Positions 58,630 to 64,000 of a DNA stretch of 64,000 bases are shown here, in pieces (positions within the stretch are counted from its first letter, which is position 1; each line of letters starts with the position of its first letter). A model generated the notes under the pieces. That model did not search any database and was not told where the DNA came from. It saw nothing but the letters and a program-made list of their open reading frames with translations. Both the position numbers and the translations under genes were made by a program. Origin of the DNA: Heterodera schachtii (taxonomy: Eukaryota > Nematoda > Chromadorea > Rhabditida > Heteroderidae); the NCBI GenBank assembly GCA_023374025.1, contig SIJG01000010.1, forward strand, positions 2,450,198 through 2,514,197, in the 5' to 3' direction.

Positions 58630-59056
58630 GTAAAGGGAAAATTTTTTTATGAATTTTTCCTCGAAAATGTCTCAAATTTTTTTGCCATATAATACTTATT
58701 GCTTTTTATTGAATCGAAAATTAATTACAAAAACAAAATAAAATTAGTTTAATGATTATAAAATATTTATTTTATTTTATTTATTGTTTTCATTTTGCAT
58801 TCATTTTTGTAAAATTAAAAATGCTCTTTTAAACGCATTTAATAATTGTAAATTCATAATAAAAATGGAAATTAAATTTTATGGATGAAAGAAAGTATTT
58901 TTCCTACTAATTAGGCTATATAGGAAAAAAACATGTATTTTTTACATAAAAAAATGATCCCTGATAATGAATCTAATATTTAAATAAATATGCTTTACCT
59001 GTTGCTAAAACAGCACGACGCAAATCAGTATTGGCTGCCAGAAATAGAGAAGAAAG
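58630..59056 (+). repeat. Direct duplication, copy 1 (427 bp)
   Basis: The copy runs from GTAAAGGGAAAATTTTTTTA to CCAGAAATAGAGAAGAAAG and recurs at 61,223-61,649 at a constant offset of 2,593 bp with only a few substitutions seen (for example TGTCTCAA against TGTCCCAA). The right end carries the family 3 motif in reverse complement. Confidence 0.92.
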
Positions 59057-60264
59057 AGACAATAAATGAATTGTTAACCATCTAAAATAGACAAATTTAT
59101 AAAACAGTTTGGGCATCTTTCCAAATAGAACCGACAGTATTCTGTAGTCATGAAGAAATCGCTAAATTTCAAAAAAATAAATTTTAATCTTTTTAACTAT
59201 TACTTGAATGTTGTTTATCTTAAAAGAAAATTAAAATATATTAACGAAACACAAAATTGTAATTCGAGTCGTGGTAAATATTTTAATTTAATGAAATTCA
59301 TTCTAATTTTGAATTTATTTTTTTTCTATATAAAATATTTCGTTTAAATGATTAAAATGTTGATTGTTTGATTTTCATAAAAATAGTTAATTATGGATTT
59401 TAGACGAAATTTTGATTTTTTTTTGTTGTTTTTTTATATAAAATCAATAAGAAATATATCAATACAGTATCTGATTCAATAATAACTAAATATAAAATTT
59501 TAGATATTGTTTACAATAAATAATTTCGGGAAACTTGTTGAAGGTTGGTCGTATTAATTTAGATTGGAAAATCCATGTTTTATTATTTACTTTGAATATA
59601 ACTTCTTTTGTATCTATTACTTTTTGTCTTTAAATCCAGAACATATATTTATATATTTAAATGAAGATTGGAATTTATGAAATACATCATGAAATCTGTG
59701 GATATTTCCGACTTTTGAATTTCTTTTTTTCTTTTTTTATTAATTTCTTTATTATTTAAAAAATATATTCCTTTGGTATTTTTTCATTACAATTTTTGGT
59801 CAATTATAAAGATAAGGATAAACATATAAAACAGGACAATTCCAATGAATGTTTTAAGGAGAGAGAGGCCCCTGGGAGTGATAGGAAGGGGCGGCCCCTC
59901 GGCTCTGATTGGTTGAGCTCATAATGCCTTACAGCAGCACTATTTGACTAATATTAATTTACATACTTGTTGAATTAGGTTATTATTACTATTTCTATAA
60001 TTTCAATTCTCTGAAAAAATATTTTGTTTTATGAATTAAATTTGGCAAATAATTTTCTGAATAACAATTAATTATGTTTATGCTCTTCTTTTATAATTTA
60101 TTATTATTAATGTTTATATGTGATGTCTCTTTTAAAAAATTTGCTTAAGCAAGTCATTTTCATGCAGAAGTCATTTGAACATTGCAGGGTAAAAAAAAAA
60201 AATTTGAACAGATTCTATTCTTTTATTGTTTCATAAATAGAAATAAATAAATAATTTTTTTTTT
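59057..60264. other. AT-rich non-coding host DNA with one GC-rich patch
   Basis: At 59,857-59,925 lies a conspicuous GC-rich patch (GAGGCCCCTGGGAGTGATAG, GAAGGGGCGGCCCCTCGG) with internal inverted GGGGC/GCCCC pieces. No open frame or terminal repeat defines it. The rest is A/T-rich. Confidence 0.45.
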
Positions 60265-60650
60265 ATAAATCAATCATTTTCCACATTATTTTTTATGATT
60301 GATCATTAAGTTTTTTCATACATTTTCATAATTATTATTATATCATTTATTTAATTATAGGTTCTATTTTAAAAAATAAATTTTCATTTTTAAATTTAAT
60401 AATTTTTTTAATAAGTAAAAGAAAATTTGATTCATTATTATTATTTTATCAGTATGAATTGTGTAATTTATTAAACTATTATTTAATTTTATTTTCATGC
60501 TATTGGGTTTTTTCGCCTCCGCTGCGGTCGTTGCTGGCCCTTTTCTTATTAATAAATGTATTTATCTATTGAGTATTACTTTTATTTTCTTCCCTTTTAA
60601 AATATTTAACGTTTATTAAATAAAATATGTGAACAACCAATTAATGTTCT
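60265..60650 (-). repeat. Dispersed repeat family 1, inverted copy with GC-rich core
   Basis: On the minus strand it reads TTATTAATAAGAAAAGGGCC, a core containing CAACGACCGCAGCGGAGGCG, then GCATGAAAATAAAATTAAAT. The right part TTATGAAAATGTATGAAAAA follows. The flanks match copies A-C at 22-25 kb; the core is different in each. Confidence 0.7.
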
Positions 60651-61222
60651 AAAAAATGACAAAATTTGTTTTTACCAAGTGAAGAAATAGATTATTTTAT
60701 CAATAGATTATATTATTATTAGCCATTTTTTTTATACGAAATGACCATTTATTTATTATTGCAATTAATTTATTTTAATAAATCTAAAATTATTATTTTT
60801 TGTTTTGTATTCCATTTCATTTCCACAAAAACTTAATTCCTCATAATTAACCAAAACTATCCCGTTTTAACAGGAAAAGACAGAATATAATTGGCAATTA
60901 ATAGATTATTGTAATATTTGTATTAATTTGTTTTATTTCTATTATTATTATCTTTAATTACGGTGATTATGTTGTCGATTTTAATTTTCAACTTTACTGA
61001 TTAGCCGCAGAAATTTTCAAGTTGGATTCATTTATGCCTTTATTTAAAATGCTTAGAATTTTGGTAATTTGAATTAAATTAAATAATTGAGTAAGTGGTC
61101 AACCACGGTCGCATCCTTACCAATAACATTTGTACTCTTTTTTGTCATTAAAAATTTTTGTTTTTTTATTATTACTCTAATTATTTTAAGTAACAATAGA
61201 TTTTTAAAGTGCAAATTAATTA

Positions 61223-61649
61223 GTAAAGGGAAAATTTTTTTATGAATTTTTCCTCGAAAATGTCCCAAATTTTTTTGCCATATAATACTTATTGCTTTTT
61301 ATTGAATCGAAAATTAATTACAAAAACAAAATAAAATTAGTTTAATGACTATAAAATATTTATTTTATTTTATTTATTGTTTTCATTTTGCATTCATTTT
61401 TGTAAAATTAAAAATGCTCTTTTAAACGCATTTAATAATTGTAAATTCATAATAAAAATGGAAATTAAATTTTATGGATGAAAGAAAGTATTTTTCCTAC
61501 TAATTAGGCTATATAGGAAAAAAACATGTATTTTTTACATAAAAAAATGATCCCTGATAATGAATCTAATATTTAAATAAATATGCTTTACCTGTTGCTA
61601 AAACAGCACGACGCAAATCAGTATTGGCTGCCAGAAATAGAGAAGAAAG
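61223..61649 (+). repeat. Direct duplication, copy 2 (427 bp)
   Basis: The copy matches 58,630-59,056 without length change and ends at CCAGAAATAGAGAAGAAAG, after which the sequences diverge abruptly. The sharp edges and high identity point to recent transposition or duplication of a defined unit. Confidence 0.92.
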
Positions 61650-61750
61650 TAACGGAAATAAAGTAATTTTCAAAAAAATGTAATATGCGTTGTGTATTTA
61701 GGATAAAAAAGAAATAAAAATAAAAGCATATAAAATTATTATTAGATTTG

Positions 61751-61846
61751 CACGGGACCGAGACCGGGTCAGAAATTCCCGGGGTTTTCAGTCGAGGTCC
61801 CAGTCCCGGTTTTTGAAAAAAATGAAATCCCGGTACCGGTATCGGA
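61751..61846. mobile_element. GC-rich transposon-like remnant
   Basis: The segment is rich in CCCGG/CCGGG units: CACGGGACCGAGACCGGGTC, AATTCCCGGGGTTTTCAG, CCCAGTCCCGGTTTTTG and CCCGGTACCGGTATCGG. Such runs resemble the subterminal regions of small hAT elements. No matching inverted termini or target duplication were found, so the assignment is tentative. Confidence 0.4.
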
Positions 61847-61849
61847 ATA

Positions 61850-64000
61850 ATTGTCAAGTGAAAATTGCGCTTTTAGGAAACGCGCTGGCACCTCGCTAAT
61901 GGCTAAATTAAATAAAAACACAAAAATAAATTTATATATAAATATAAAAATGGATAAGTAAATTCGTAATAAAAATTTATATTAACCAAAAATTAAATCA
62001 AAATTTGTGTCCGTTGTCTTGAAAAGAAAATTTAAAATTGAACAATAATTTAAAAATATATTAAGGATGACAGAGAAAAGATGACTTAAAAAATGAACTT
62101 TAATGCTGTTTTTCATGAATTCAATAAATTTGCGAATGCCGCCAAAAATCATAATATTATAAAAATTTTCAATTAAAATAGAGCGAGAAAATGAATATAT
62201 GAATAAATCAAATATGCAATATTATGATAAATAAAAATAAAATACTAAAACAAATAGCGATATGAAGATAAATTTTATTTAATGCATTCTCGATTCTCTA
62301 ATCTAAATTTGACGAAAAAACTGAATTGTATCAAAAATGATCAAATATTGTATTGTGTAACATAAATGAAATCTACTTTTGAGCCTAATTTTCAAAAAAT
62401 AATAGACATTTAATATGATACCAAATTTAGTAATTTTAATCAACTAAGAATAGGATAAATAATTGATTAAATACGGGATCAAGCTCATTAATTTTTTATT
62501 TTGAAGAATTTTTTATCTGAGAAGTCATTCAGTATTACATAAACAAATTTCATTTCTATTACAGGGTTGCTATTCAAAATATTTTTAAATAAAAATATTT
62601 TTTATTAACTATAAATAAATAAAACCTCAAATAACATTTTATTTTTATAATCTTAAAATCATTATATGAATAAATGAAAATATTATAAACAAACAACTCA
62701 ATTATCAATTTAGCAATTATGAATTTATTAAGAAAAATTTCAAATTAATAATTATTAATAAAGCAATGTAAATTAATGTGAATAAATAAATAATTAATTG
62801 ATTAACGCATTAATACAATTTTCCGTGATTAAGCTGAGAAGTTAAAAAACTTAAACATCATTTAGCACACTTATTGAAATACACAAAATGTATTTATTCA
62901 AAAACCAAAATAAAAGAGTAAAATACTTTATTATTTGTTTTATTATTAATGATTATTAGATAAAATTGTTTAATAAAAAAAACATAGATTAGTAATAAGG
63001 GACAATATAAAAAAACATTTCAATATTGAATTAAAAAGTTTTAACGCAAGTTAAACTTATTAAACAACAAATATTAAATACTAATAAGCATACAATTCAA
63101 AATGTAATAAGTTAAGAGATTGACAATGCTTGTCTGGCTAATTAAATAAATATAATAATATTTATTTAAGATGGCGATTTATAATGTTTCGGTGTCAAAA
63201 AATAGCTGAAAAACAATATATAATTAGAAGCAATAATTATAAGTAAATTATGCAAGTTAATTCATAAAAATTAAATGATTAAAAAGTTTCTTTAAAACAT
63301 AAATTTATTTAAAATTATAGCAGAACTGCGGCACTTTATTAATAGCGATTCATATTTAATGCTTCATTAATAATAGTTATAACAGATTATTTTTTGTCCT
63401 GATCTATTTATTTTATTATTAATGGTATTTGATTTTCATTTTTTTATTATTAATTCTTTGAAAAATAAAAAGAAATTATTTATTTTGCAATTTTATTTTA
63501 ATTTTCTTTTCTGTTAAATTATTGGTTTAACTTTAGAGCTCACTTTGTTAAATTAAAATTTTTTGTTTTATATTTAAATTTTTACGCAAAATCTATTCTA
63601 TTTAATTTATTTGATATTAAGTTTCTCGCGGATTTCCAGGAAAATGTTTTGATAATGAATATAGTGCAAATAATTCAGGATATTTTGTTCATTAATTTTT
63701 CTATTTTTTATTTCTTTTACATATATTTCATCTTTTGGTAGTTTCAGATTTCTCGTTTGAGTGATGATAGTTCAATTAAGACTCATAAGTATTTAAATAT
63801 TTATTCGTATTTTGTTTAATATTATATATTTTTCATTATCTTTTTTAAATAAATAATTAAGATTATTTATGTCAAAAAATAAATAAATGTTGTAGATACT
63901 CTACTGAGTTTCTTTCATGGACTAATTAAAAATGTTAGTTTTTGATTTTTAAGTTGCTTTAATCATTTATGAATTTGTGTAAATTCAATTATATAAACCT
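61850..64000. other. AT-rich non-coding host DNA to the window end
   Basis: Only A/T-rich sequence without recognisable genes, RNA genes or repeat boundaries was seen. Confidence 0.4.

Noticed and set aside
10311..64000. CRISPR arrays, bacterial operons, rRNA genes or complete tRNA genes
   Set aside because: No regularly spaced repeats with unique spacers, ribosomal genes or full cloverleaf sequences were seen. The only tRNA-like sequence is the short remnant at 58,360-58,412.

Overview
The window has two parts that differ sharply in base composition. Bases 1 to about 10,310 are GC-balanced (roughly half G+C by eye) and densely coding. The remaining 53.7 kb is extremely AT-rich (about 80% A+T by eye) and almost gene-free. 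The host looks like a small-intron metazoan with an AT-rich genome. Introns of 42-61 nt, T-rich acceptors ending in AAG or TAG, and hAT-type transposon debris suggest a nematode, possibly of the very AT-rich root-knot type. That placement is inference.

The GC-balanced part is most of the late (virion) half of a Polinton/Maverick, the virus-like DNA transposon family related to adintoviruses. Rightward from a divergent promoter at about 605-697 it carries: the FtsK/HerA-type packaging ATPase; a short conserved basic protein with a hydrophobic C-terminus; a split Ala/Gln-rich virion-type gene; a retrovirus-like DDE integrase with a C-terminal chromodomain; a penton-like minor capsid gene split into two frames; an adenain-like cysteine protease; a pVI-like amphipathic protein; a spliced double-jelly-roll major capsid protein; and a single-span membrane protein gene. 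A leftward two-exon gene (604 down to the window edge) is the best candidate for the start of the missing protein-primed DNA polymerase B. The element ends in two tandem units of 165 and 176 bp and an abrupt composition switch at about 10,310. Three virion genes are split by frame changes, two of them in CAA/CAG-rich tracts, so this copy is either starting to decay or contains base errors in repeats.

The AT-rich part holds transposon remnants and dispersed repeats. They include: a 755-bp internally deleted hAT element with a perfect 12-bp TIR and an 8-bp target duplication (26,238-26,992); a 102-bp micro-MITE, also with an exact 8-bp target duplication (55,385-55,486); a 3.1-kb hairpin with 1.34-kb arms (36,930-40,053); a 553-bp foldback element with a tRNA-like pol III box pair in its loop (58,036-58,588); and several repeat families. 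Some of these families have conserved flanks around a variable GC-rich core. Only two host-gene-like signals were recognised: the last exons of a chromodomain protein (54,197 to about 54,495) and a short piece carrying a Fic-like HPxxxGNGR motif (56,881-57,006).

Within the Polinton the genes form a virion morphogenesis set. The ATPase would pump DNA, the major and minor capsid proteins would build an icosahedral shell, the protease would process precursors, and the pVI-like and short basic proteins would be internal virion proteins. The integrase, guided by its chromodomain, would insert the DNA. Target-site and composition evidence suggests the element is a comparatively recent arrival in this genome.
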